Part shown: in pieces, positions 25,760 through 35,905 of the stretch
How positions within the stretch are numbered: position 1 is the first letter of the stretch
Layout of the letters: each line of letters starts with the position of its first letter
Source of the DNA: Saprospiraceae bacterium
Lineage (GTDB): Bacteria; Bacteroidota; Bacteroidia; Chitinophagales; Saprospiraceae
Direction: 5' to 3'
Assembly: GCA_020627705.1 (NCBI GenBank)
Contig: JAHDGJ010000001.1
Span: 153,861 to 217,860 of the forward strand
DNA length: 64,000 nt
Notes under the pieces: generated by a model
Seen by the model: only the letters and a program-made list of their open reading frames with translations
Told to the model about the DNA's origin: nothing
Databases searched by the model: none
Translations under genes and position numbers: made by a program

Positions 25760-25825
25760 AACTTAATAATATCGTAACCTGAGTGATGAAAATCTGATTT
25801 CATTCTTGCTTACTTTTAACTAGTA

Positions 25826-26518
25826 ATGGAAAAGCAACAAATCAAAATTCTAATTGTCGATGACGAACCGGATATTGTAGAGTTTCTTGGGTACAATCTT
25901 AAGAAAGAGGGTTATACTATTGATACAGCTAGTGATGGAAATCAAGCCATTACCAAAGCCCTTTCTTTTAAGCCTGATTTAATTATTTTGGATATAATGA
26001 TGCCAGGTAAGGACGGTATCGAAGTGTGTCAAGAATTACGAGCAGATAAGCAATTTGGCAACACGTTGATAGCTTTTCTCACCGCTAGAAATGAATCGTT
26101 TACAGAAATTCTAGCACTAGATAATGGAGGCGATGATTTTATCAATAAGCCTATCAAACCAAACGTACTAAAGAGTAGAATAAAAGCCCTTCTTCGAAGG
26201 AATAAGGTCTTGAATGAAAAAAATCAAGCTTCTAATGTATTGACCTTGGGTGATCTTGTTATAGATCATGACAAGATGGAAGTTCAGATTGCCAATGAAC
26301 TCGTAACAATGGCTAAAAAAGAATTTGAGTTATTATCTCTTTTGGTATCCAAGCCAGGAAAAGTTTTTAAAAGGTCCGAAATAATGTCTAAAGTCTGGGG
26401 TGATGATGTTATCGTGGGGGACAGAACCATAGATGTTCATATTCGAAAACTAAGAGAAAAATTAGGGAGTAACTACATCCAAACCTACAAGGGTGTGGGC
26501 TATAAATTCAAACAATAG
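25826..26518 (+). CDS. OmpR/PhoB-type response regulator
   Basis: 230 residues. The receiver domain (6-120) has the acidic pair in IVDDEPD, the phospho-accepting aspartate in LIILDIMMPG (D56) and the conserved lysine in FINKPIKPN. The winged-helix DNA-binding domain occupies ~135-228 (KKEFELLSLLVSKPGKVFKR, RTIDVHIRKLREKLG, YKGVGYKF). It abuts the kinase gene, whose GTG follows the stop directly. The pair resembles PhoB/PhoR, but no phosphate transporter genes are near and the signal is not established. Confidence 0.93.
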   Translation: MEKQQIKILIVDDEPDIVEFLGYNLKKEGYTIDTASDGNQAITKALSFKPDLIILDIMMPGKDGIEVCQELRADKQFGNTLIAFLTARNESFTEILALDNGGDDFINKPIKPNVLKSRIKALLRRNKVLNEKNQASNVLTLGDLVIDHDKMEVQIANELVTMAKKEFELLSLLVSKPGKVFKRSEIMSKVWGDDVIVGDRTIDVHIRKLREKLGSNYIQTYKGVGYKFKQ

Positions 26519-27550
26519 GTGTTTAAGAATATTACCATAAATAGAGTAGCCTTTCTGATTGCACTCGTCGCTACTTTTTTCTCCGCCTTGATTCTCATTT
26601 ATCAAGAAAAATTCTTTGCGAAGATTCATTCTTCATATAAAGTCTTGGGGCTTGTGGTGATATTATTTGCTTTTTTTTTCGTGTTTCGCTACATCTTAAG
26701 AATTGCAGTATTTAAGCGGATAGATCTTATTTACAGACAAATCAGAGGAGCGCAATACGTAGAATTGGATTTTGATGAAAATACATCTTTGGACAAGGTA
26801 AATACAGAAGTGGCGAATTGGGCTTTTAAAACCAAGGAAGAAATCAAAAATTTAAAATCCTTATCACAGTATAGAAAAGAATTTGTTGGAAATATCTCAC
26901 ACGAACTCAAAACACCTATATTTTCAATACAAGGGTATTTACACACCTTATTAGAAGGAGGAATACATGATGAAAACATCAATATTTCCTATTTACAAAA
27001 AGCACTGTTTAATCTAGAAAGACTTGAATTAATAGTTGACGACTTAGATACTATCAATCAATTAGAGACTAATAAGGATGCGATACAAATTACCGTTTTT
27101 GATATCAACGAACAAGTCAAAAAGGTATTTCGAGAATTAGAAAAAGTAGCAAAAGATGCTAAGATAAAACTGATCTCTAGTCAAAATGATGATATGCCAG
27201 TCTTGGTAAAAGGAGACAAAAATCGAATCAATCAGGTGTTCTATAACTTAATCATTAACTCAATTAAATATGGTCAGGAAAATGGAACTACTAAAGTGGT
27301 TTTCCATGCAATGGATGATCATTTTGTTATTGAGGTAATTGATGACGGTATTGGTATTTCTAAAGAACACCTTAAACATCTTTTTGATAGATTTTATAGG
27401 GTAGATTCCAGCAGATCTCGTGCATTCGGAGGTTCAGGACTAGGACTTTCTATTGTTAAGCATATACTTGAGACGCACAACCAAACCATTTCAGTAAAAT
27501 CCGAACCTAACCTAGGAACGACCTTTACTTTTACACTTGACAAACCTTGA
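26519..27550 (+). CDS. Sensor histidine kinase, PhoR-like
   Basis: 343 residues from a GTG directly after the response regulator stop. Two transmembrane helices (about 9-27 and 42-60) enclose almost no periplasmic loop, so the signal is probably sensed in or near the membrane. The DHp H-box is EFVGNISHELKTPI (H128); the ATPase domain shows the N box (NQVFYNLIINSIKYGQ), EVIDDGIGI and GGSGLGLSIV. The reading frame ends within a 10-base tandem repeat. Confidence 0.93.
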   Translation: MFKNITINRVAFLIALVATFFSALILIYQEKFFAKIHSSYKVLGLVVILFAFFFVFRYILRIAVFKRIDLIYRQIRGAQYVELDFDENTSLDKVNTEVANWAFKTKEEIKNLKSLSQYRKEFVGNISHELKTPIFSIQGYLHTLLEGGIHDENINISYLQKALFNLERLELIVDDLDTINQLETNKDAIQITVFDINEQVKKVFRELEKVAKDAKIKLISSQNDDMPVLVKGDKNRINQVFYNLIINSIKYGQENGTTKVVFHAMDDHFVIEVIDDGIGISKEHLKHLFDRFYRVDSSRSRAFGGSGLGLSIVKHILETHNQTISVKSEPNLGTTFTFTLDKP

Positions 27551-27576
27551 CAAACCTTGACAAACCTTGTCAAACC
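27541..27576. repeat. 10-base tandem repeat across convergent gene ends
   Basis: The unit CAAACCTTGA occurs at 27541-27550 and 27551-27560, with CAAACCTTGT at 27561-27570 and a partial CAAACC copy after it. The first copy contains the kinase stop codon and the last runs up to the stop of the M23 gene. TTGACA (27558-27563 region) and TGTCAA also form a short inverted repeat that could serve as a weak hairpin. Confidence 0.8.
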
Positions 27577-28914
27577 CTAAGGGGCTGTAGCTAGAGGAGT
27601 AAATTCAATCTCAGAAGGCGGTATCGCATCTAATTGATACACTATATCATCTCGATGCTTAAAATATTTAGGAAGGTCCTCATCCTTCATAGGCTTAGAA
27701 GGAGGGAATACTTCCCTTAAATGATTGATCTGTTTGCCATTTTTCCAGAATCGAAAACACACATGAGGCCCAGTTGCTAAACCTGTAGAACCTACATATC
27801 CTATGGTTTGCCCTTGTTTGACCTTAGTACCGTTACGCATTCCTTTGGCATAATTATGCATGTGTAGATATTGCGTTTGATACGTTTTGTTATGTTTAAG
27901 CTTAATATACTTGCCGTTTCCTTTGGTGTAGCCCTTACGGCTAACCACGCCATCTGCCACTGCACGTATAGGGGTTCCACGTGGGGCAGCATAATCCGTC
28001 CCTAAGTGTGCTTTTCTTCTTTTCAGAATAGGATGAAATCTATTGCGGTTGAAGCGGGAAGATATCCTAGAATATTTCACTGGAGAACGTAAAAATGCCG
28101 AACGATTAGCACGACCTTCTTCATCATAAAACCCGTCATATTCTCCATCCTTATAATAAATGGAATAATGTTCTCCCTGGCCGTTCTTATAATAAGCGCC
28201 CAAAATTTGGCCTATCGAAATAGGTTTGTCTTCAATGTACTTTCTTTCAAAAATTAATTTAAACTCATCTCCTTTCTGCGTATGGTAGAAATCAACTGAA
28301 GAAGCCAAAGCATCTTCCATTTTATCAATAATAGAGGGAGTTAAACCATTATCTATCATGGCATTCCAAAGGGAAGTCTTAATGGTTCCTTGAGCTGTTT
28401 CTATGCAACTTTCATATTCCACCTCTGCTTTCGTCACACTAATAGAGTCACCAAACTCATAAGTGATGTAATTGAAAGGATTGGGTTGATACACGAAACA
28501 AAACGGATTAGCACAACTGTCTTTTTTGACAAAGGTCAAATTTTTACCTGCACGAATCATTCTCACACTGTACACATCTTTAGCCTCTGTGGCAAGTGAA
28601 GATACCGTTTGCGCATCGACATTATACAGAGATAAAATATCACCCAAAAACTGATTCGGCTTAACTTTTAATTCTTCGAAATAGAATTTGTCTTTTTCAA
28701 ATCCAAACCGTTTTTCAACTTTAGGAACTTCAGTAGTTTCATTTTTAGATGAGGTATCCAAATTACACGAAAGACCATGAAATACTCCAATCCCGATGAC
28801 AAACAACATCAGGGCAGTCAAAAATTCAGACGGCAAATAGGAATATTCAAAATCAGGTAACTCTTCTTTCAATGTGCAAGTGTATTTGGCTCTAAAAAAG
28901 ACCGAAAATAACAA
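27577..28914 (-). CDS. M23 family metallopeptidase (peptidoglycan endopeptidase-like)
   Basis: 445 residues. An N-terminal hydrophobic helix (about 33-50) ends in HGLSC; a start at ATG 28809 would make this a lipoprotein signal. The middle (about 80-270) resembles the LysM/OapA-like region of MepM-type enzymes, and the M23 domain follows: HLGTDYAAPRGTPIRAVADG carries the HxxxD metal ligands and QYLHMHNY the catalytic histidine. The usual HxH is HVC in GPHVCFRFWKNG. The role is probably cleavage of peptide cross-links in murein. Confidence 0.88.
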   Translation of the reverse strand: MLFSVFFRAKYTCTLKEELPDFEYSYLPSEFLTALMLFVIGIGVFHGLSCNLDTSSKNETTEVPKVEKRFGFEKDKFYFEELKVKPNQFLGDILSLYNVDAQTVSSLATEAKDVYSVRMIRAGKNLTFVKKDSCANPFCFVYQPNPFNYITYEFGDSISVTKAEVEYESCIETAQGTIKTSLWNAMIDNGLTPSIIDKMEDALASSVDFYHTQKGDEFKLIFERKYIEDKPISIGQILGAYYKNGQGEHYSIYYKDGEYDGFYDEEGRANRSAFLRSPVKYSRISSRFNRNRFHPILKRRKAHLGTDYAAPRGTPIRAVADGVVSRKGYTKGNGKYIKLKHNKTYQTQYLHMHNYAKGMRNGTKVKQGQTIGYVGSTGLATGPHVCFRFWKNGKQINHLREVFPPSKPMKDEDLPKYFKHRDDIVYQLDAIPPSEIEFTPLATAP

Positions 28915-29008
28915 AGATTTATTTTACCAAATCCAAATTATTTCCAAAATAAGTATTCAATTTTAATACCATATAGAAAAATCGTAATATGTTATTCATT
29001 TTTGTCTT

Positions 29009-29833
29009 ATGATTATCAATTGTAATAGCAAGTTATTGGATCTATCTACGCCCAAAATTATGGGTATAATAAACCTTTCTACAGACTCATTCTATGCCGA
29101 GGGTTCCAGTCATTCGTTAAAAGACACTTTGACGAAAGTAGAGAAACATATCATGGATGGAGCAGAAATAATTGATATAGGAGCAGCTTCAAGCCGCCCC
29201 GGTTCAATACCAAAATCAGCAAAGGATGAATTGAAAATATTGAAGCCAGCAATAAAGGAAATCAGACAAAACTTCCCTGAAATCTTACTTTCAATAGATA
29301 GTTATCATCCTGAAGTATTTGAAGATTTAATGGAATTTGAAATCAACATAGTTAATGATATTTCTGCTTTTGAAAATGAAGGATTGCTGCAGTGGCTTTC
29401 AACCAGCAATTGTGCCTATGTCCTAATGCATAAAAAGGGAAGCACGCAGAACATGCAAAACAATCCATCTTACACCAATATTAAACTGGAACTCATTAGT
29501 TTCTTTAAAACAAAACTTAGAGCTCTTAAATCATATGGCGTGCAAGACATCATTATCGATCCCGGTTATGGCTTTGGCAAAACGTTAGACAACAATTATG
29601 AAATACTGCAAGGATTAGAGGTATTTAAAATATTAGATTGTCCTATTCTTACAGGCATATCACGTAAATCCATGATATACAAGCTGCTTGATTGTGATTC
29701 AAAGGAAGCTTTGAACGGCACTTCGGCTTTGCATATGATCGCCTTAACCAAGGGGAGCAAATTACTTAGAGTGCACGATGCCCTACAAGCAAGCCAATGC
29801 ATTAAATTATATTCAAAACTTCAAGAATTTTGA
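29009..29833 (+). CDS. folP: Dihydropteroate synthase
   Basis: 274 residues. It joins p-aminobenzoate to 6-hydroxymethyl-dihydropterin pyrophosphate in folate synthesis. The signatures are PKIMGIINLSTDSFYAEG (substrate loop 1), IIDIGAASSRPGS (loop 2), LSIDSYHPEV, NDISAF, IIIDPGYGFGKT and the LTGISRKSMIYKLL phosphate-binding segment. Overall length and motifs look functional. It stands between the divergent M23 gene and the tamB-like gene, which has its own promoter. Confidence 0.95.
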   Translation: MIINCNSKLLDLSTPKIMGIINLSTDSFYAEGSSHSLKDTLTKVEKHIMDGAEIIDIGAASSRPGSIPKSAKDELKILKPAIKEIRQNFPEILLSIDSYHPEVFEDLMEFEINIVNDISAFENEGLLQWLSTSNCAYVLMHKKGSTQNMQNNPSYTNIKLELISFFKTKLRALKSYGVQDIIIDPGYGFGKTLDNNYEILQGLEVFKILDCPILTGISRKSMIYKLLDCDSKEALNGTSALHMIALTKGSKLLRVHDALQASQCIKLYSKLQEF

Positions 29834-29876
29834 TAATTATGGGTGTTTACCCTCGTTTATGCTATACACAATAGTC

Positions 29877-29884
29877 TAACTTTG
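29877..29884 (+). promoter_or_regulatory. -7 promoter element of the tamB-like gene
   Basis: TAACTTTG fits TAnnTTTG exactly and ends 10 bases before the start codon, predicting a very short leader. No clear -33 TTG is seen. Confidence 0.5.
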
Positions 29885-29894
29885 TTGAGTTCCT

Positions 29895-32800
29895 ATGGAG
29901 ATGCAAAAAAAGCCCGTCAAAAACATAAAATCAAAGCCAAAAAAACGCTCTTGGTTCAGAAGGCTTTTGCTTTTCTTGGGGATCGTATTTTTATTGCTTG
30001 CCATTTGCTTGTTGCTTCTTCGTATACCTGCTGTTCAAAATTGGTTGGCTGACAAAATAACACGTAATCTTTCCGAAAAAACCCAGACCAATATAGAAGT
30101 TGGTCATATAAATTTAGATATCAGAAAAGGCTTTGTACTTGAAGATTTTTTAATCGAAGAAGCTGACAAAGACACGTTGATTTATGCCAAGAGTCTTTCT
30201 ACTGGATTAACTTCAAATCTATATTCTCTTTTTAGTAATCAACTTTTTTTGGATCATATTCTTCTTGAGAATGCCCAAATTAATCTGGAGCGAAAAAAGG
30301 ATGAAACCCAAACCAATTTGAGTTCATTCTTAAATAAACTTGGAGGTTCAAATACCAGTACGAGCAACGCAGAACCAATGCAAGTAGACCTCAATGCGCT
30401 TTCTTTAAATCAAGTTTCCATTCAATTCAACGATGAGCACAATGCGCAAACTTTGGATTTTGATCTTGACAACGCAACCATAAAGTTTGAAAACATTTCG
30501 GATAAGGCGCAGCCTATCATTATCTCTCAATTGTTTTTAAATAAACCAGTAATTAAGATTTTAAAAACAGGCAGCAATTCGGCATCGATCATGGTCGATG
30601 ATCAAATAAAAAATCCCCCTAAGGATAGCGCTGTACTTCAGGCAATTCGCATAAAAGAATTTCAGATAATTCAAGGAGAGTTTACATTCAAGGATTTGAA
30701 TAAAAAGAAAACAACGGATTCGGATCATCTTGATTACAACAACCTAAACATTAAGAAGGTGAACCTCTTAATCAATGATTTCGATTTTGAAGATGTGACA
30801 GATCTAACGTTTGAGTTAGAAAGATTTGCTTTCGAGGATGACAATAAATTTATCGTTCAAAACATTTCTAGCTCCAACGTTTCGTTGAGTGATCGAAAAC
30901 TTGAATTTAAAGATTTCAAATTCCAAACGGAGGACACGAAAATTGGGAATTACTTGGCCTTCAATTTTTCAAGCTTGTCTGATTTTTCAAAATTTGGTAA
31001 GAAGATTCAATTTGATTTAAAACTCAATGAAACAAACCTTTCTTTAAAAGATTTGAACTATTTCATACCCGGGCTAACGCAAAATGATTTCTTTTTAAAA
31101 AACAAGGACAAGAGGATAGATATAAGTGGACGGATAATCAATTCTATCGATCAATTAGCTGGACGAGATGTTAAATTGAAAATTGGTGACATGACCACTT
31201 TCGATGGCTCGTTTGACACCCGTAATTTGATCTCTTCGAGAGATGCCTTGCTAAACATAAAAGTAGAAAAGCTACAGACCAATGTTTTTGCTTTAAAATC
31301 ATTGGTACCCAATTTTAATCCTCCAGAAAACTTCTATAAACTAGGCAACTTAAATTTTAACGGAAGATTTGACGGTTATTTAGAGAATTTTGTGGCCTAT
31401 GGTACACTTATCTCTAATCTTGGTAAAGCAGAAATGGACATCTATCTTGATGTTCAAGATGGAGCAGATCGAGCGAATTATTCGGGTGACTTAAGTTTGG
31501 AGAACTTTGACCTCGGCATCTGGAGTGATAATCCTGACCTAGGACGTATTACCCTAGAATCCTTTATTGAAGATGGCCAAGGACTCACACTTGACAATGC
31601 CAAGGCAAACTTGGATGCCAATGTAGAAAGCTTTACGTATCGAGGGTATGAATACAAGGATTTTACCATGGACGGAAAAGTGGACAAAAATCAATTTGTA
31701 GGATTATTTAGGATTAAAGATCCAAACGCAGATTTTCTTTTTGATGGCGAGATATTATTGCTAGACGGAGTACCACAATTTGATTTTGTAGCTGACATCC
31801 AAAACATTGATTTAAAAGCCCTTCAAATCTCGAATGAATTTGAATCGATTACAGGTAAAATTAATGTAAATGCATTCGGCAAAGATCTTGAATCTTTGGT
31901 GGGACAAGGACTAATTCAAGGTTTAAAGTTTAAACACAAACAAAACGAACATAACATACAAAGTCTATTGATCGAAAGTTCGCTTGAGAAGGAAAATATC
32001 AGATCTCTAAAAGTGACCTCGGACATTGTAAACGCAGACATGAGAGGTGAAATGAACTTTCGAGAGATGATTAACGAGATCAAAAGAGTTGTCAAAGAAA
32101 GCTATCCATATTATTTTAATGAGCTAGAAATCAAAGAACAATCAGATAGAAAGGATCAAATTTTTGTTTACGAAATCAATATTCTGGATTCAGAGAATTT
32201 TTTATCCCTAGCTGGATTAGACCAATTGAGAGTAGTAAATATGGAGTTGAGAGGTTCCTTCGATACAAAAGAAAAAGAATTCGTTGTAGACAGCAACATC
32301 GAAAAACTCATCAACAAAGCTGATACGCTTTATAATGCAAGAGTTAATTTGTTTAATCTTCAATCCGTCGGCAAATTTATCACCAAAGTGGATTCTATGA
32401 GATTGGGCGGTAGATTATTTAATCCTGTTAAATTAAGTACCAATCTTAATGAGCAAGAGATCGAATTTAACATCAGCTCGTCAGAAGTTTTTGACTCCCT
32501 TCAAGTACTAGATCTTTCTGGAATTGTTATTCCAAGCAATACTGGGTATGCCATTCGTATGGATGACAGCAATTTAGAAATGTTGGGTTCTAAATGGAAG
32601 TTTGCTAAGGGCAATACGCTCATGATCGGAGAGGACTATATTGAAGCCAACAGAATGTCTCTGATCGATGAGAAAGGAAACAGAGAGATCGTAATTGATG
32701 ACATTAACAAAAGAGGCTTGAGAATTGATTTAAATAATTTTGATTTCCTCACGGTCAATGGGATTATAGATTACGACAAAATAGACTTTAGTGGTCGTGG

Positions 32801-34760
32801 CGATGTAAATGTTGAAGTAGATAATATTTTCAATGTCCAAAATATAGTTGCTCGTTCTGAAATACCTGAATTGAGACTCAACGAAACCCTTTATGGCAAA
32901 CTACAGTTGTACGCAACAAAGCAGGGTCCTGACTATTTTGTGGACATTGGCATAATGGGAGAGAGTATAGATCTCATTTTAAAAGCTTCAGTTGATGGAG
33001 CGGCCAACGAAGTCACTGGGCGTCTAAATGCCACTGGCGTACCATTTAGTTTGTTTGGAATGATTATTCCCGAAGGCTTATCTGATATAGAGGGAACCCT
33101 GCGTACAGATGTGGCATTATTTGGTTCTTTGGACGATCCCAAAATGGATGGCGAGCTCAGAATCATGAATGGTCAATTGATAATAGACTACTTGGGTGAA
33201 GCTTTGTCTACTCACAACCAACCCATTAAAGTCACCAATGAATTGATCACATTTAAAGACACTGAGATAACCGATCATTTAGGAAACCCTGCGTATATCA
33301 ATGGAGTGATGACCCATGATTTTTTAGCGGATTTTGAAATGGACGTTGAAGTTGAAGGAGAGGATGTCATTTTACTTAATACAGAAAAAGGGGATAACCC
33401 ATATTATTACGGCTTAGGACGAGGCCAGGCACATGTGCATTTTACAGGACCATTTTCAAATGCGGATATGGTTCTTAACTGCACAACTGGACCAGAAACC
33501 AAAATCAAAATTCCAGTTCAAAATTATGAAACCGGCTACGAAGAAAGTTTCATTCAATTTATTAATAAAGAAGCTCTACTCAACCGAGGCGACGATGTTT
33601 CTTTGGATAGTTTCAAACTGGAAGGCCTCGATGTAGAAATGAATGTCAGCATTACCCCTGAATCAGAATTGCAAATCATTTTTGACGAAAAACTAAATGA
33701 TGTATTGAGAGGTAAGGGTACTGGAAATGTTCAACTTTATATTACAAGGGAAGGCGAGTTTTATACCTATGGAGATTACGAAATAGAACAAGGGGATTAC
33801 CTATTGACCATTTTCAATTTTGCCGGAAAGGCATTTCAAATTAGGCAAGGAGGCACCATTCGTTGGACTGGAGATCCGATAAATACAAATCTCAACATCA
33901 AAGCCGATTATGTCTTACAGTCCAACCTTACTGTTTTCTTGGCAGAATTTTTAGACCCTACCATTTCATCAGAAACCGCAAGGGCTGAGGCTGGGCGAAA
34001 AAAGAGGGTCAATCTCATCATGGATATCGGCGGTACACTCTACAACCCAATCGTAAACTTTGATATAGAATTTCCAGACATAGAATCTGCGGAATTAAAA
34101 GGCTATGTAGAATCCAAAATGAGAAGTTTAAAAAGCAATCCCAATGCCCTAAATGATCAGGTTGCCGGTTTGTTGACTTTCAACACCTTTTTGCCTTCGA
34201 CAAATAATCAACGTTTGGATGTTTATACCAGTAATTCGCTGGTTCAACTGACCAACACCACTGTGAGTGAATTTGTATCCAACCAGTTGTCTTTTCTTTT
34301 GACCAGTCTTATTAACGAAGCCATTGGTGAGAACAATGTCATCAGTTCTATAGATGTTGAATTAGGCCTAAACTCCAACAACAATCTATTTAACCAAGAC
34401 GCCGCATTATTAGATCTATTTAATCCAGATGAAATACAATCCTATTTAAATGCCCGATTTAAATTTTTGGACGAGAGATTTTCTATAAGAGTAGGAGGCA
34501 ATTATATCAGACAAGGCAATTTTATCGAAGGCTCACAATTTATAAATGACCCTGCATTCGTGGGTGACTTGGCTATTGAATATGATGTAACTGAAGACCG
34601 TAGATTGAAACTACGCTTTTACAATAGATTTGATCGGGACGAAGTATCTGGCAACCCGAAAAACAAATCTGGCCTAGGTCTAAGTTGGCGAAAAGAATTC
34701 GGGAGTCTCGTAGATTTTGGAGACCAACTCCAAAACAAATTATTAGATCTGGAGAATTAA
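29895..34760 (+). CDS. tamB: TamB-like translocation and assembly module protein (DUF490)
   Basis: 1621 residues. A basic N-terminus ([12 protein letters not shown]) precedes one transmembrane helix (about 22-43), then an AsmA-like start ([20 protein letters not shown]) and a very long beta-rich body with repeating strand pattern, ending in the DUF490/TamB C-terminal domain ([55 protein letters not shown]). TamB-type proteins form a lipid-carrying groove across the periplasm and support outer-membrane assembly. No TamA/Omp85 gene is adjacent. Its stop overlaps aroC's stop by 4 bases. Confidence 0.9.
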   Translation: MEMQKKPVKNIKSKPKKRSWFRRLLLFLGIVFLLLAICLLLLRIPAVQNWLADKITRNLSEKTQTNIEVGHINLDIRKGFVLEDFLIEEADKDTLIYAKSLSTGLTSNLYSLFSNQLFLDHILLENAQINLERKKDETQTNLSSFLNKLGGSNTSTSNAEPMQVDLNALSLNQVSIQFNDEHNAQTLDFDLDNATIKFENISDKAQPIIISQLFLNKPVIKILKTGSNSASIMVDDQIKNPPKDSAVLQAIRIKEFQIIQGEFTFKDLNKKKTTDSDHLDYNNLNIKKVNLLINDFDFEDVTDLTFELERFAFEDDNKFIVQNISSSNVSLSDRKLEFKDFKFQTEDTKIGNYLAFNFSSLSDFSKFGKKIQFDLKLNETNLSLKDLNYFIPGLTQNDFFLKNKDKRIDISGRIINSIDQLAGRDVKLKIGDMTTFDGSFDTRNLISSRDALLNIKVEKLQTNVFALKSLVPNFNPPENFYKLGNLNFNGRFDGYLENFVAYGTLISNLGKAEMDIYLDVQDGADRANYSGDLSLENFDLGIWSDNPDLGRITLESFIEDGQGLTLDNAKANLDANVESFTYRGYEYKDFTMDGKVDKNQFVGLFRIKDPNADFLFDGEILLLDGVPQFDFVADIQNIDLKALQISNEFESITGKINVNAFGKDLESLVGQGLIQGLKFKHKQNEHNIQSLLIESSLEKENIRSLKVTSDIVNADMRGEMNFREMINEIKRVVKESYPYYFNELEIKEQSDRKDQIFVYEINILDSENFLSLAGLDQLRVVNMELRGSFDTKEKEFVVDSNIEKLINKADTLYNARVNLFNLQSVGKFITKVDSMRLGGRLFNPVKLSTNLNEQEIEFNISSSEVFDSLQVLDLSGIVIPSNTGYAIRMDDSNLEMLGSKWKFAKGNTLMIGEDYIEANRMSLIDEKGNREIVIDDINKRGLRIDLNNFDFLTVNGIIDYDKIDFSGRGDVNVEVDNIFNVQNIVARSEIPELRLNETLYGKLQLYATKQGPDYFVDIGIMGESIDLILKASVDGAANEVTGRLNATGVPFSLFGMIIPEGLSDIEGTLRTDVALFGSLDDPKMDGELRIMNGQLIIDYLGEALSTHNQPIKVTNELITFKDTEITDHLGNPAYINGVMTHDFLADFEMDVEVEGEDVILLNTEKGDNPYYYGLGRGQAHVHFTGPFSNADMVLNCTTGPETKIKIPVQNYETGYEESFIQFINKEALLNRGDDVSLDSFKLEGLDVEMNVSITPESELQIIFDEKLNDVLRGKGTGNVQLYITREGEFYTYGDYEIEQGDYLLTIFNFAGKAFQIRQGGTIRWTGDPINTNLNIKADYVLQSNLTVFLAEFLDPTISSETARAEAGRKKRVNLIMDIGGTLYNPIVNFDIEFPDIESAELKGYVESKMRSLKSNPNALNDQVAGLLTFNTFLPSTNNQRLDVYTSNSLVQLTNTTVSEFVSNQLSFLLTSLINEAIGENNVISSIDVELGLNSNNNLFNQDAALLDLFNPDEIQSYLNARFKFLDERFSIRVGGNYIRQGNFIEGSQFINDPAFVGDLAIEYDVTEDRRLKLRFYNRFDRDEVSGNPKNKSGLGLSWRKEFGSLVDFGDQLQNKLLDLEN

Positions 34761-35836
34761 ACGTTATCCAATCGAGCTCTCAAAATATGATCTACCAAGG
34801 TTAATGCAGCCATCGCTTCAACGATTGGTACAGCTCTTGGAACCACGCAAGGATCATGTCTTCCTTTTCCTGAAACCTCGACCTGCTCACCCGATGTGTT
34901 TATAGAATCTTGATTACGCATGATGGTAGCCACTGGTTTAAACGCTACATTAAAGTAGATTTCCATTCCATTACTTATACCGCCTTGAATGCCGCCGGAG
35001 AAATTGCTTTTGGTTGATACTCCTCCTTCTTGATCAGCTACAAAGAGGTCATTGTGTTGGCTTCCTTTCATAGTTACAGCATCGAATCCAGAGCCATATT
35101 CAAACCCTTTCACTGCATTAATCGAAAGCATTGCTTTCCCTAAATCTGCATGTAATTTATCAAACACAGGAGCACCAATACCAATCGGACAACCAATAAT
35201 CGAACAGTGTATTTTACCACCTATGGTATCTCCATTTTTTTTAACCTCTTGAATGTGTTGTACCATTTCTTCGGCTAATTTGGCATTGGGACATCTTACG
35301 ATGTTGTTTTCAATTTCTGCAATCGATATCGGATAATTGTCATTCAAGGCAATGCTTCCCACTTGAGAAACATAGGCATGTATGGCAACTTTTTGGGCAT
35401 TCAAAAACAACTTGGCTATGGCACCTGCTGCAACTCGTGCTGCAGTCTCTCTAGCCGAAGAACGACCACCACCTCTGTAATCTCGATGACCATATTTTTG
35501 AGTGTAGGTATAATCAGCATGAGAAGGACGAAATTGATCCTTGATGTGGCTGTAATCCTTGGATTTTTGATCCTTGTTTTTAATTAGGATGCAAATTGGA
35601 GTACCGGTAGTAATGCCTTCAAAAACCCCAGAGACTATTTCAAACTGATCCGCTTCTTTTCGTTGAGTTACAATTTTTGATTGCCCTGGTTTCCTACGAT
35701 CAAGTTCTGATTGTATAAAATGCTCATCTATCACCAATCCACTAGGACAACCATCAATGACGACACCGATAGAATGCCCATGTGATTCTCCAAAAGTATG
35801 TATCCTAAATACCTGACCCAAACTATTACCTGCCAT
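34757..35836 (-). CDS. aroC: Chorismate synthase
   Basis: 359 residues. It converts 5-enolpyruvylshikimate-3-phosphate to chorismate with reduced FMN. The three family signatures are present: [18 protein letters not shown], the [20 protein letters not shown] segment and the later [20 protein letters not shown]. Length is normal. It runs against the tamB-like gene and is divergent from mutS2; its promoter lies close to the start codon. Confidence 0.96.
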   Translation of the reverse strand: MAGNSLGQVFRIHTFGESHGHSIGVVIDGCPSGLVIDEHFIQSELDRRKPGQSKIVTQRKEADQFEIVSGVFEGITTGTPICILIKNKDQKSKDYSHIKDQFRPSHADYTYTQKYGHRDYRGGGRSSARETAARVAAGAIAKLFLNAQKVAIHAYVSQVGSIALNDNYPISIAEIENNIVRCPNAKLAEEMVQHIQEVKKNGDTIGGKIHCSIIGCPIGIGAPVFDKLHADLGKAMLSINAVKGFEYGSGFDAVTMKGSQHNDLFVADQEGGVSTKSNFSGGIQGGISNGMEIYFNVAFKPVATIMRNQDSINTSGEQVEVSGKGRHDPCVVPRAVPIVEAMAALTLVDHILRARLDNV

Positions 35837-35843
35837 ATTACCT

Positions 35844-35851
35844 CAAAAGTA
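35844..35851 (-). promoter_or_regulatory. -7 promoter element of aroC
   Basis: On the minus strand TACTTTTG (35851-35844) matches TAnnTTTG; it ends only 7 bases before the ATG, which predicts a leaderless or nearly leaderless transcript. Confidence 0.5.
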
Positions 35852-35905
35852 CTACGAGAAATGAACAATTTTCTTGACTTGCCCTTACATTTACATCTCG
35901 TTAGT

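Noticed and set aside
28390-28599. Plus-strand frame within the M23 peptidase gene
   Set aside because: Antisense shadow with no start context or domain.
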